The notes: a model not told the origin generated them from the letters alone. Positions 37,863 to 50,262 are shown, numbered from the stretch's first letter. The stretch: 64,000 bases of DNA from Enchytraeus crypticus (GCA_905160935.1 CAJHZI010000184.1:411001-475000), one strand, 5' to 3'. Numbers and translations are program-made.

Positions 37863-38444
37863 CTAAAACCACAAAACAATTCCTAGTTATAGATATGATA
37901 AGCAAACTTTTCGGGATCCTTGGTTAATGCCCAGTACAGATATACAGTTGACAATAAGAATTGAGTTCAGCCAGCATAGCTGGCATCAGCAGGCATTTGT
38001 CATTAAGCCTCCAGTCTCAGCCTGGATCCAATGGAGCTTGAATTGCGAATGTGAGATTGCATAAACGGCATTGAACTTGCAACTATCTATAAGTAACATA
38101 ATAGTAACCAGAAATTTTCTTGACTACTTATTTGAAAAAATAGTGACCCGCATTAGTTACTTTAAATTTGACCAACGGCAACTAGTTAATGCAAAAAAAT
38201 AACTAGTGTATACCCAGTATTACATATATAGGTATATCAGAAGGCTAGACAAGGGTCAGAGAAACATTTCTAATTAAAACTGAAGTTCGAATTTTAAGAT
38301 TTGATAAACATTACAACGACCTCACCGTTAATTGACTAATTTATGAATAGTCTATGACAATTTTAATTTATTAACCAGAGAAGCATGGCTATTAGTTAGG
38401 TTTATTAGTTAGAATGTCTAAATAGCGTAGGGGTAACGTCATGA

Positions 38445-38505
38445 AGTTTTAGATGACTAATAGGTGAATTGAACCCTCGCGGGTTCGAATCCCAGCCGCG
38501 CTGAT
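38445..38505 (+). repeat. tRNA-like SINE scrap with strong B box
   Basis: gcgtaggggtaacgtcatg resembles an A-box region and gcgggttcgaatcccagccg is a perfect B box with T-arm. The 5' and 3' acceptor strands do not pair, so this is a tRNA-derived repeat or pseudogene rather than a tRNA gene. Confidence 0.5.
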
Positions 38506-39259
38506 CTTATAGTAAAATCTCGGACATTCACTGGACTGGTTATACGAAAAATGGTCTAAATTGCCTAACGGGTTAAACATGTGGTTTCCAAAGTGATAGA
38601 TATGAACATAGTTGATTATTCACTATAATGCGTGTTTACTTTTCTTTTTATACCGGCATGAACACTGAGAACCATATGTCATGCATACCTGCAATTCCAA
38701 CATAAACTAGCACTATTTTTAATGTCATACATAGTGTTGATAAGTAATCTCTTCTTTTAGTTTAGTTTATGGCAAAAAACCAAAATAACAAGACAATTAA
38801 AACCTACTTTTCGCCGAATTGTAAGGGACTAAAGATAGAAAAATCAGTAAGTAAAAAGTCTCCATCGTTTCTTGGCAATAGATATACACGTTATCAACTT
38901 CTCAACAGAACTGCCCTCATTACCCGACCTATTTAATTGTCTTTAATGTAATTGGTCAAAAGTGAGCACTTCTAATCATAGATATGTAATTCAAGTTAAC
39001 TGATAAATCATAAAGTGTTGTGAAAATTTGCATGATTATGTCAGATTGTGTAAATCATTCCACTTTAGAGATATTTAATCTTTACAATTAATAATTATTT
39101 CATTTGGCTATCTATTTTTTACTAAATGCGTAGCGATAGTTTAATAAGATAATTTAATCTTTCGTAAATGGGTCTTAAACAAGCATCCTGTACTTTCTGA
39201 CCTAGTATGCAGTTTACATAAGTCGCTACAAAAATTTACCCTTGCTGTGAAAGCTTTAG

Positions 39260-40025
39260 GACTCTCAAGTAACCCCACTCAACACTGGGTACAACAAGTA
39301 ACCCCACTCAACACTGGGTACCACTCAACACTGGGTACCACAAGTAACCCCACTCAACACTGTGTACCACAAGTAACCACACTCAACACTGTGTACCACA
39401 AGTAACCCCACTCAACACTGGGTACCACTCAAGACTGGGTACCACAAGTATCCCCACTCAACACTGTGTACCACAAGTAACCCCACTTAACACTGCGTAC
39501 CACAAGTAACCACACTCAACACTGTGTACCACAAGTAATCCCACTCAACACTGTGTACCACAAGTAACCCCACTCAACACTGTGTACCACAAGTAACCCT
39601 ACTCAACACTGGGTACCACAAGTAACCCCACTCAACACTGTGTACCACAAGTAACCACACTCAACACTGTGTACCACAAGTAACCCCACTCAACACTGGG
39701 TACCACTCAACACTGGGTACCACAAGTAACCCCACTCAACACTGGGTACCACAAGTAACCCCACTCAACACTGTGTACCACAAGTAACCTCACTCAACAC
39801 TGTGTACCACAAGTAACCCCACTCAACACTGGGTACCACTCATCACTGGGTACCACAAGTAACCCCACTAAACACTGTGTACCACAAGTAACCCCACTCA
39901 ACACTGGATACCACTCAACACTTGGTACCACAAGTAACCCCACTCAACACTGTGTACCACAAGTAACCACACTCAACACTGTGTACCACAAGTAACCCCA
40001 TTCAACACTAGGTACTCACTGGGTC
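39260..40025. repeat. 29-bp minisatellite with 16-bp sub-unit insertions
   Basis: The main unit is aagtaaccccactcaacact followed by gtgtaccac, over twenty times. A shorter 16-bp form (actcaacactgggtacc) is inserted at intervals, often as a pair with ggg instead of gtg, giving a higher-order pattern. Units are direct, with no spacer diversity. Confidence 0.95.
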
Positions 40026-40522
40026 AACAAGCAGTTTGAGAATCATACACTACGTTGCAATCCCTTCCTCGAATACATTAAACTTTATTCCAATTAATTT
40101 AAAGATTTAAACAAGGGAATGGTTAGATTCAAAAGTTTATTTTGATTACACACAGAAGGCCTATACAGTATAAGTAGAAAATAGAATCGTTAATAAAATA
40201 TAGCCTGCATAGTAGTGACACCAGAAAAATTAGAACAAGCACAACGATCTGCAGAAAAACTGTGCGCACTAAAATCGTCGTAACAAGCGCTGATAATTAT
40301 GCAATAAACTGCGCTCAAGCTTTATAATCATAATCGTAAGATCATCAGTGCAGCAGTCGAGAGTTTCGACATTTGAAAAAATCTTTAAATCCTGGCTGTC
40401 AAGACGCATTATGCGAGTTATTCTATTCACACAGTATTTTCAACGTCAATCGATTGGATTTCTAATGTGCGGAGGAAACATTTTAACAAATATGTAACGA
40501 CCTTTCTAGAAGTCCATCAAAA

Positions 40523-40668
40523 AGGTGGTAAAGCTAAGGCTAACGTCAGTTTCCTCACTCGAAAGCGATGTCAGTGACGGGAGAGCCCATGATTTGAACC
40601 CCGCACATACTGATCCGTGGTCAAGTGTCTTGTCGACTTCGCCACTGGCTCCAGCCAGTGGCGAAGTC
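40523..40668 (-). repeat. SINE-B copy with fold-back end
   Basis: Reverse orientation: ggctaacgtcagtttcctca, cgatgtcagtgacgggagag, atttgaaccccgcacatact, gatccgtggtcaagtg, cgacttcgccactggct. At 40635-40668 the last block is followed after CC by its exact reverse complement, forming a 16-bp-arm hairpin. Confidence 0.8.
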
Positions 40669-41630
40669 CGTAAGCATAAGCATAAAGATTAGAGGGGCAA
40701 TATGAGCACAACAAAATATAGTACTTAGATAGATTAGAATTTCAGTAGCTTAAAGATGAGAGGATGAACGAGAAATTGGAAGAGGGGTCGAGCTGGGCCT
40801 TGAGGCAGGGGCCATACCCTTCCCTAAATTAAACTATGATTAAGTAGGCCTACAACTAAAAGCACATGTATTAAATCTAGAATTTACAAAATCAAACAAT
40901 ATAACCGGTGTGGAAGAATCAATCAACGTATCCGTAATATCTCACTTGATCGAGATTTTACTCTAGTCAGATTCTCGGAGATTAGAATCTTATTAGCTGG
41001 CATGTTTTAGTGCACATCACTCGCGAAGCTCTCCTAGGAAAGGGAAGCGTTACGAATTGGAATCCAAACCAATGATTATTAAATATTTATATAGGCCTAA
41101 TATTTGTAATTTAAAGTTTAAGGCCCTCAAAAATAAAATTATTAGTGAATTATCTCTTATAACAACTAATAATATCCTTCTAAATACAAGCATTCAAAGT
41201 TACTAAACAATATTACGTGCAAAAAAGCCAAAATCCACTAACAGTAGCAATCTGTAAAATCACTTTTAAAACTTACAAAACCTTTCACAGGGTTATAACT
41301 ACATAAAAGATCTATTGAAATGCCCCTAACAAGTACAGTGCAGCACTATATTACACATGTCGTAGAATCATTCAGATATTATCGGATAGGCTTTCGTTAA
41401 ATAAAGACAACATTATAAATATGAGACAAACACCTAAAATTGTTTTGCAGGCAAAGCAACGATGGCAGCAGATATCGCTATTTCTTGAGTGAGAAATCGT
41501 TCATATGCTGCTGATAATCCTTGGCTTTTCACAGTACAAGTACAACACACACAAAAATAAAAGCTATGAAAACTTTAAAACGAAAAGCAACGTAAAATAC
41601 AGTGAAATATAATGCTTTACGAGCCTCTAT

Positions 41631-41813
41631 ACAGTGGCGTAGCCAGGATTTAATCTTCGAGAAGGCACTTTAATCTTGAGGCGACACTTTGGAGTAGGCA
41701 TTCATTTTACAGAATGTGTTCACTTATATTTTATATTTTACGCTTAATAAAATTCACATGACATTGAGGGGGGCATAGCCCCCAGGACCTCCCCCTCATT
41801 ACAGCACTGGGAA
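41631..41813. mobile_element. MITE-like DNA element
   Basis: The left end is cagtggcgtagccagga; the right end, reversed, reads cagtgctgtaatgaggggg. Internal sequence has gaggggggcatagcccccag near the right. Non-coding, about 180 bp. It resembles the element at 31037. Confidence 0.45.
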
Positions 41814-42494
41814 AATCAGCATTAATATTTCATATTCAACTGCTAGGGTGAACCCTCTTTACATGATATCATAGCCACAAACACAGCACCGATAGCTCAA
41901 TTATTTATGTATGTCAATTAATAATGGTAGTTGAAAATCAACTGCGTTCTGATAAGCATTTGTTAATTTGCAACTGAAACTACATTCACCGACTATGACC
42001 ATAACATAATTAACTTGAATGATTTCAAACTACTTTTTGTGCAGGAAACTTTGACCCTAAATGTTTTCTATCTTGAATTAATCTTCCTCACTAAAGAAGA
42101 ATGAACAATCAGAAAGTATTACTAAGTAAAAACTGATATATGAAATACATGACATAAAGATGATCTTACAAATAATTTTCTTGAATAAAAAAGATTTGCA
42201 TTATTACAAAAAATTTAAGCTTTTAATAATCCAAAAACCAAAAATTAAACATAAAATAGTTGTGTTATTAAGTGTAGCAATCATAAAAAGTTTAATAGTT
42301 TGCAGCAGATGTAGTATTCAGTCATTCGACCTATCGTTTAAAGTTTGTTATAATATATATTGATACGACAAAAATAGGCAGCAAACTGACGACTCCATTG
42401 CTACACAAAAATTAGAAATGAAACTGTACCGAAAATAAGTGCATACTTGTTAACTGTCATGCAGACAAACTGAACCACAACACAGCAAAAACGA

Positions 42495-42610
42495 TTTTAA
42501 CGAAAGCTTCGTATCTCGAAAGCAAATCAGCGACAGGCGAGCCCAGGATTTGAATTCGGCACCTACTGATATGCAGTCAGAAGTCTAAACAACGATGTCA
42601 CTGGCTCAAT
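42495..42610 (-). repeat. SINE-B copy
   Basis: Reverse orientation: cgaaagcaaatcagcgacag, gcgagcccaggatttgaatt, ggcacctactgatatgcagt, cgatgtcactggctc. Confidence 0.6.
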
Positions 42611-43792
42611 CCACGAAAACTTTTGTCAATGGAATGCATAGAAATGAATGCATAGAAGTCATATGGAGAAGAAATGATAACACTTACAAAATAGTAAAGT
42701 AACTACTATAGCAAAGTAAAGTAATAATAAAGTAATAATAAAGTACTTAGCAAAGCAACTGCTTTTCAACAAGTCATTCTGCCATGAGTAATAAATGCAA
42801 AATATTTCATATACATCGAATATAACAATCTACAACAAGCTGGAAAAAATTTATCTTAGCACAGTGAATAAATTCAGATAACATGATGAAAGTATAAAAT
42901 GATAAACAACTCACATAAAATAACAGCAAAAATCACCTCCATTCAGTTAAGGACCACTTTATCAAACAGATACATCACAGTCTACGTTTCTTCAACCTAG
43001 TAAAGAGGATTTAATGTCCGTTTCCTCACCCAAAAGATGACACAAGAGATGTCTCGAGTGGTCTATGCACCTAAATGATCAAACCACCTGAACAGTATTT
43101 ATGACATTTGCTATAACATCATCAAATGCCTAACAACGTTAAACATTAATGTTCAGTTAACGAATTTACAAAGAAAAAGACTGATTTAAGTTTTATTTAC
43201 CTTTTTCTCTCCTCTCTCTTTCGCATTTTGTTCGTATCCATTGAGGTGACGAAATGGTTTTAGAATCATGTCTACTTTCCAAGAAATTTTTTTTAATATT
43301 CAAAGGCTCTCCATATACCTCTATCCTGGTTATCTCCTTTCACTATATTGAGAATTAAACGGAAATTTGGTGCTCTTACACCATTAAATTGTACAAAAAG
43401 CAAAGCTAAGGTTAACGTCAGTTTCCTCACTCGAAAGCGGTGTCAGTGAAAGGCGTGCCCATTAGAAGCCTGAGAAGAGCATTTAACTACTTCAACATAA
43501 TTTTTACTAATTTAGCCACTTAGCAGTGCGGTTAGACCACTAGATATTACTTAAATTACATAGTTAGCTTCAAGGCAAACAAATTGTTAACTATTCCCAT
43601 CATGGAAGGCCAAGTACTACATTATACAATACTGTTGCCTCTACACTTTCTTCAGGCTCCACACGATCCATTACTTTCATCCACAGGAAAGCTCAAAATA
43701 TCGTTAACAGTCCATAACTCTTTGCTTTTGTTCCAAAAATAATTAATTAACAAACAACTTATCAAAATTTCAGCTTGTAAAGTTTGATTAGT

Positions 43793-44292
43793 TAACTTAA
43801 TACAATTGAGACTAAATTCAGAATAAAATGACTTTGTTTTCTATCGTCATCCTCTGATGAGAAAAGTTACGTCATATCTTTGTCGTTTTAATTACTACAA
43901 TAGAATTAAACTCTCGTTTTATAAACATCGATTGTGATTGTGTGGAACAGGAGACGACTGGATAGTGGAATGTAGCGGAGAGGAGTGGCAGAGGAACGAT
44001 AAGATTAGATTGAAACATTCGGTAACAGAACGGTAAGTCGAGCCTTGTGTTTCGTTACAAATCTGGAATTCTTCTCTCTGATTGACTCCAGGAGCAAACC
44101 TGAATTTTTTGCAAAATTTGTTTACAAAGTGCATTTAATAACTAACTTTGAAACTTGCTGTAACCTTTTTATTCCGGTGGAATCACCCCAATTTTAAGCT
44201 TTAATCTGTATACGTTGTTAATAGGTACATGCCACCATGCTTTACCAGCTTTAGGAAACTGCTTCCTTTCTGCTAACTATTGGCATTTATTT
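43793..44292 (-). repeat. 500-bp repeat, right copy of inverted pair
   Basis: Inverted copy of 34560-35058; differences are scattered single bases and small indels. Its outer edge meets a (GGGA)n tract directly. Together the two copies bracket the three 5' SDF2-like exons. Confidence 0.9.
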
Positions 44293-44537
44293 TGATGAGA
44301 GGGAGGGAGGGAGGCAGGCAGGCAGGGAGGGAGGGAGACAGGGAGGAAGGGAGGGAGGTAGGTAGGGAGGGAGGGAGGTAAGGAGGGAGGGAGGGACGGA
44401 CGGACGGACGGACGGACGGACGGACGGACGGACGGACAGACAGACAGACAGACAGACGGACAGACATTCAGACAGACAGGCAGACAGACAGACAGACAGA
44501 CGGATGGATAGAGAGATAGATAGAGAGAGAGAGAAAG

Positions 44538-44573
<36 letters not shown>

Positions 44574-44600
44574 GGATAGATAGATAGATAGATAAGTAGT
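44293..44600. repeat. Compound tetranucleotide microsatellite
   Basis: Successive runs of GGGA/GGCA, then GGAC, then GACA and finally GATA, each grading into the next. The minus-strand frame rich in SVRPSVRPS is a product of the repeat. Confidence 0.95.
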
Positions 44601-44902
44601 AGGAATTTTACTCGTCTGGCTAGTATTTTTGTTTCAAGCACAACCTAAGCTTAAAACCTAGCTAAATTTTCTTTTTAGCCTTGTCCTGCCTTGATTCATC
44701 ATGTTCACTCAATTAGATACACAATTAAGCATTGCTCAGCCTTGAAAATAGCTTATTTATAATTTAGCCTTGATGCTTAAATGTCACAATAAATATTAGG
44801 CACAGTCTAGCCTTCATCATAGCTCATTTCTATTTTCTGCCTTGAAATATGTACCATTGATAATTTAAGCATAGCATAGCCTATCAATAAACTAGCTCAG
44901 GC

Positions 44903-45054
44903 AAGCATTAAATCAAAGCACGCCCACGCACGCAGTCGCGTGATCTTGAAAACTTTCCATGACTCATAATCATTTGACCGAGAATAGAAACCAACGGAAA
45001 AACCCAGTTTCTATTCAACTATAAATAGCTCGCCATATGCGTATGAGTCACGCG
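44903..45054 (+). repeat. Polinton left terminal inverted repeat
   Basis: Starts aagcattaaatcaaagcacg and ends gtatgagtcacgcg. It contains ctataaatagctcg, a TATA-like word that points into the element in both repeats. Confidence 0.95.
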
Positions 45055-45153
45055 AAGCGACGACCCAAGTGTAGAAATACGAGTGAGCTGCAGTCATTAC
45101 TCGTTTTGAGAAAGAGTTGATTTCTATTTAAGTAAATTTCTTGCGTATATAAA

Positions 45154-48100
45154 ATGGAAACTCCAACGGTGAAACAATTGCGACAAGTCGCAAAACAACG
45201 AGGTATTAAAAAATACTATTCTCTTAGAAAGAAGATGCATTCTGAGAATTTGCTTGACACACCTGTACGTTATATCAAAACTGAGATTCTTACACCAATT
45301 AAGACTGGAGTAATGGCAACTGTCAAGTCTTATTGGGATTGGCTGGTAAGCTATGTACCAGCAAAATTAAAAAACCGATAAGCGAATCTTTTAAAGTGCT
45401 AAAGTCTAAAGTTGTGAACATTTTCACCCAGACTATGACAAACAAATATGACGTCATAGAAATGACATCAGCATTAAAGGGATTCACAAAGAAATATGTC
45501 ATGGACGGTAGAGATGGAGTTGATGCAGTGTCATTTCTGAGCAGTATTCAACCACAAGTGCTAGATGTATTAAATAACAATTCTCAGACAAAAGTTAATC
45601 TAACACTTACATGTACAATGGAGAAAGTTGATATAAAGTCTGGGGAAATAATATCTTATGACGCTCCTTTTCTTTCAAAAACTGAAATAATTTTACCATC
45701 CACAGATACCGCAGAGGTGTATGAAAAGACTAAAGGTAAGATGCTAGAGTCGATGGCTAATTTTCAGATGCGGGGTAGTAATTGGAGATTTCGCAGGGTG
45801 ATGAAATTAGAAATCAATACTGTTGAATATAAACCAATTCGAGGTAGTTCTTACATTCCTCCTACATTCCTAAAAAGTTAGCTGATAAAAAGGCTATTAT
45901 AAATATGAAGAATAAAGACGATCAATGTTTCAAATGGTGCATTACAAGAGCCTTCAATCAAGTGGGAAAAAACTCTGAGCTCATTGATAAACAATTAAAG
46001 AAGCAGGCTGAAGAATTTGACTGGAATGGTATTGAGTTTCCAACTAACTTGAAGGATATTGGTAAATTTGAAAAGAATAATAACATGTTTATTCATGTAT
46101 TTGGATATGAAAAGTTATGGGCGTGGGGCGAAAAAGAAATAATACCATTAAGGATTTCAACATTTAATAGTCTAAAAGCAGTAGATTTGTTACTAATTTC
46201 AGAAGGTGAAATTAATCATTACTGTTGGATTAAGAACTTTAATCGACTTATGGCAACAGGAAATGGTAATGCAATGCATTACTGCAGACGATGCTTAAAT
46301 GGTTCTACAAGTAAAGAAGCTCTTAACAATCACATTGAGTATTGTTCACAGCATGACGCTCAAAAAATAGAGTTACCTGACTCTGGAACGTTTATGAAAT
46401 TCAATCACTACAAAAAGTCGATGAGAGTACCAGTCATAGTTTACGCAGATTTCGAGTCATTTATTAAACCGATTGATCGGATTGGTACATGTCAGCCGGA
46501 CCCAAGCATGTCATACACTAACCGATTCCAGAAGCATACACCTAGTTCATTCTGTTATTACATCAAATGTTTTGATGATAGCATTTACTCGCAAGCTCCA
46601 GTCACTTTTACTGCAAAGAATGATGATGACGATGTTGCTCAAATATTCTTTGACACTTTAGAGCAAAATATTAAAGAAATATACAATCAATTCAAGTTTT
46701 CTGAACCAATGATTTACACTAAATCTGACGAGAAGAAATTCAATGAAGCAACACTGTGTCATATATGCGAAAATGAGCTGGCCTACGATCGTGTTAGGGA
46801 TCACTGTCATCAATCTGGTAAATTCCGGGGATCAGCACACGATAATTGTAATTTAGAATACAAGATTCCAAAATTCTTTCCGGTAGTTTTTCACAATTTA
46901 TCTGGATACGACAGTCATCTGTTTATAAAAAAGTTGGCAGGTGGACAAATTAATTGCATTCCGTGTAATGAAGAAAAGTATATTAGCTTCTCTAGGGAAG
47001 TGTTGGTTGACAAGTATATTAATAAAAAAGGCAAAGAAGTCCAAGTGAAACGAGATTTGCGATTTATCGATAGCTTTAGGTTTATGGCTTCGAGTCTTGA
47101 TACACTTTCAAAGAATCTAAGTAAAGTTCAGTGTAAGAATATTGCAAGTAAGTACTCTGGAAAGCAATTGGATTTGCTTTTGAGAAAAGGATTTTACCCA
47201 TACGATTATGTTAGTTTCGTTAGAAAGACTTAATGAAACCAAACTACCGCCAAAGCAAGCTTTCTACTCAAAACTTAACGAATCAAACATTACTGACGAA
47301 GACTATAAACACGCACAGAGTGTTTGGAGAGAGTTTGGTTGTAAAACGTTTCGAGACTATCACGACTTGTACAATATATCTGATGTGCTTTTACTAGAAG
47401 ATGTCTTTGCAAATTTCAGAGATGTATGTATGACCCACTATAAATTAGATCCTGCGTGGTACTACACCTCGCCAGGACTAGCTTGGGATGCTGCTTTAAG
47501 ATTAACTAAAGTCGTGCTTGAATTGTTAAGTGACTACAACATGCTGCTGATGATTAAGCACGGAATAAGAGGTGGCGTAAGCACTATTTCAAACCGATAC
47601 GCAAAAGCTAATAATAAATACATGGATGGGAATTTTAACGTTAAGGAACCTTCCAAATTTATCAAATACCTTGACAGTAACAATCTTTATGGGTACTCGA
47701 TGAGTAAACCCCTACCCACACACGGGTTCAAATGGATGACGAAAAAGAACTGGAGAACTGGAAAGAAATGAAGTGTATCCTCGAAGTTGACTTGGAATAT
47801 CCTGCAGCGCTGCACGATCTCCATAACGACTACCCTTTAGCCCCCGAAATTGTGAAAGTGAATAAAGTAGAGAAATTGATACCGAATTTGAATGATAAAA
47901 CAAAGTACATATTACATTACGAGAATTTGAAATTGTATGAAAGTATGGGACTGAAAATTACCAAAATACACAGAGGCATAAAATTTGAAGAAAGTCCATG
48001 GCTTAACACGTACATCGATTTAAATACACAGCTACCAACTAAGGCTGCCAACGACTTTGAAAAAGATTTCTTTAAACTAATGAACAATAGCGTTTTTGGC

Positions 48101-48844
48101 AAGACTATGGAAAATATTGAAAATAGGATAGATTTCAGATTGGTTGATAATAGGAAAAAGGCTGTTAAATTGGCTGCAAAGCCGTACTATGGCGGAACAG
48201 TGATATTTGACGAAAATCTTGTCGGCGGCCACATGAGAAAGACTAAATTGCTGTATAATAAGCCAATCTACCTAGGTATGGCAATATTAGATTTAAGTAA
48301 AACTTTAATGTACGAATTTCACTATAATTACATAAAGGAAAAATACAATGATAAAGCCAAGCTGTTATTTACAGACACGGATTCGTTGATGTACGAAATA
48401 CAGACGGAAGATTTTTACGCAGACATATCTAATGATGTCGAACTCAGATTTGACACTAGCGATTTTCCACGAGTTCATCCATCAGGCATTAAGACTGGAA
48501 TTAGCAAGAAAAAAGTCATTGGAATGTTTAAAGATGAAGCTTGTGGAAAGGAAATTGAAGAATTTGTTGGTTTGAGAGCAAAACTGTACTCTTACAAATT
48601 GGCAGATGAGGAGCACAAGAAATGTAAAGGAGTTAAAAAGAATGTTGTTGAAAGAACAATAACGCATGAGGATTATAGAAATTGTCTGTTTGAGAAAAGA
48701 AATTAGTTGAAAAGCATGAACGTCATCAGATCTCACTTGCATGATGTCTACAGTGAACAAGTAACCAAAATTGCTCTGAGCGCAGATGATGATAAGCGAG
48801 TAATTTCAGACGATGGAATACATACTTTTGCGTATGGCAATTAG
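45154..48844 (+). pseudogene. POLB: Polinton protein-primed family-B DNA polymerase, frame-broken
   Basis: About 1,230 codons if read across all breaks. An N-terminal SAP-like helix pair (METPTVKQLRQVAKQRG) is followed by the Polinton-specific N-domain, a Cys/His finger (HYCRRCLN...CSQH) and exonuclease motifs YADFES, FHNLSGYD and YNISDVLLLED. An endonuclease-VII-like CxxC...HCH block (46760-46850) lies among them. Polymerase motifs are LDSNNLYGYS, NSVFGKTMEN and FTDTDSLMY. Breaks: a frame change near A6 at 45369-45374, near A5 at 45872-45876, near TTT at 47215-47217, near A5 at 47742-47746, and an in-frame TAG at 48704-48706 followed by 45 in-frame codons. All catalytic motifs remain. An assembly with homopolymer errors could mimic some of these breaks. 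Confidence 0.95.
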
Positions 48845-48921
48845 AAACTAAAGACATCAGAGAACTGATATTGTATTTTCTATTAATATTTTCAAACCAC
48901 ATTTAGTTTGGAAATAATTCA

Positions 48922-49269
48922 TTAATTCAACCAGACAACACCGGCATCTTCACTGCTAGTAGTAAACCCGTCAATCTCTGCATATAGCGTTGATTTAAAT
49001 TTTCCGGAATTGATTTCTCTTACTGTAAACTCAAATCGTTTAGGGTTCCTTTCCAACTTTTTCTCTTTAATATATTCATTAATCTTATTTGTGGACCAGA
49101 CTTTTATAGGGGTATCGTCGTCATTTTGTATAACATGCAGAATATATGATTTACCATATTTTGCATTAATGGATTTCAGTCCTACTACAATATATCTATC
49201 TCCAGCATGAAGATCTTAAAACTTGATTACGACGGATTTTGTATTCGCGTTAAAGTTTGTAGTTTCCAT
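48922..49269 (-). pseudogene. Small Polinton ORF of unknown function, one stop
   Basis: About 115 codons from ATG at 49269 to TAA at 48922, with one internal TAA at 49216-49218. After the stop it reads DLHAGDRYIVVGLKSINAKY and SYILHVIQNDDDTPIKVW: alternating strands that could form a small barrel, possibly OB-like, though no motif proves it. It starts with the same TATATA-ATGGAAACT cassette as three other genes of this element, which supports it as a real gene. It lies tail to tail with the polymerase and upstream of nothing else on its strand. Confidence 0.6.
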
Positions 49270-49308
49270 TTTTATATATACAGGAAAATAAATTTTTTTA
49301 AAAAATCA

Positions 49309-50262
49309 TTAAAATAAATTTTGTAAATTTGATACTAGAATCCATTCATTGTGCCTTTTGTCGTAACCGCTCCATTTAACCAAGGCATATTCCACCCCTT
49401 TAATCTTTTTCCGTTGTAGAACCTTTTCAATTCTATAATTTTCTTGATTAGTTTTCTGCAATTCTTCTGCGTAAAAACCTCCTTCTATCTCTTCGCCTAG
49501 CGAATCTGTCAATTTATAAGTGATTGGAGATGTGTATTGCACTTTGGCTATCTTGTACACCTCTTCAGACCAATTGGGTAGGAATCCCATTTCAAACACA
49601 CCCTTAATCCTACTAATTCTAACCCTATCGCCAACCTCAAATTTTCGATTCGTTTCCAAAATTCTATTTTTCCTACTGTTAATTATAAATGCTTCGTTTT
49701 CCTTTTTACTAGCTTCAGCTGGAGTCATTTTTACGGTTGAACGCTTTGTGTTGTTATACATGACAATTAATTCGTTTATCATATCAATCCAATTTCTCGT
49801 ATTTTCAGCCGTAAACCTCTTCCACATTTTCTCCTTGATGCTTCTATTGAAACGCTCAACGACTGCCGATTTATGTTCTTCAAATGTAGAGTATCTATTA
49901 ATACTATTTTTCTTTAACCAATTATCCACGTTCTTGTTGTAAAATTCCTTACCCTGGTCCACCCACAAGAATTTCGGAAGTCTATCTGAACTTTTTACAA
50001 TAAATTTGAAGGCTTCGCCTACAGTTTCACCTCTCTTGTCTTTCAACGGAACGCTCCATGCATACTTGGAAAATGCATCAATGACGTTAAGCATGTATCT
50101 GTATCCCTTACTAACTTTACTCCATTCCTGCATTTCAACCAAATCTGCTCCCCATATATCATCAACTTCAAACACACGAACTTGCCGTCTTGTAAATTTT
50201 CTGCGAATCGGTTTGTGTAATTCCCTCGCCAATTCTTCAAAGGGTCCAGCGTTTTCTTTCAA
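49309..50262 (-). CDS. INT: Polinton integrase (DDE) with C-terminal chromodomain
   Basis: Retroviral-type integrase that inserts the element. The RNase-H-fold core reads IWGADLVEMQEWSKV (first Asp), FLWVDQGKEFYN (second Asp) and HKSAVVERFNRSIKEKMW (catalytic Glu). A basic linker with a small beta-barrel (FEVGDRVRISRIKGVF) follows, then a chromodomain (YRIEKVLQRKK, YALVKWSGYDKRHNEWI) that may target histone marks. The frame is open from about 50322; no ATG precedes LARELHKPIRRKF, so the start is undefined and may overlap the PLA2 gene end. The first 317 codons from 50262 are uninterrupted. Confidence 0.95.
   Translation of the reverse strand: MKENAGPFEELARELHKPIRRKFTRRQVRVFEVDDIWGADLVEMQEWSKVSKGYRYMLNVIDAFSKYAWSVPLKDKRGETVGEAFKFIVKSSDRLPKFLWVDQGKEFYNKNVDNWLKKNSINRYSTFEEHKSAVVERFNRSIKEKMWKRFTAENTRNWIDMINELIVMYNNTKRSTVKMTPAEASKKENEAFIINSRKNRILETNRKFEVGDRVRISRIKGVFEMGFLPNWSEEVYKIAKVQYTSPITYKLTDSLGEEIEGGFYAEELQKTNQENYRIEKVLQRKKIKGVEYALVKWSGYDKRHNEWILVSNLQNLF

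Larger units (their letters stand above)
37863..43792. other. Non-coding region 5' of the SDF2-like gene
   Basis: No exon recognised, although the SDF2-like signal-peptide exon should lie here. It holds a tRNA-like scrap (38445-38505), a 29-bp minisatellite (39260-40025), SINE-B copies near 40523-40668, 42495-42610, 43005-43085 and 43396-43460, and a MITE-like element (41631-41813). The remainder is AT-rich without visible structure. Confidence 0.6.

Noticed and set aside
38445-38505. Functional tRNA gene
   Set aside because: The B box is perfect, but the acceptor strands do not pair and the anticodon arm cannot be drawn. Better explained as a tRNA-derived repeat.
39260-40025. CRISPR-like regular direct repeats
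   Set aside because: Units are directly abutting with no unique spacers, and the context is animal DNA. It is a minisatellite.
34560-44292. A single 9.7-kb transposon with 500-bp terminal inverted repeats
   Set aside because: The interior contains in-phase exons of a conserved host gene and no transposase. Two independent insertions of one repeat family are more likely.
44273-44467. SVRPSVRP repeat ORF
   Set aside because: It translates a GGAC/GACA microsatellite.
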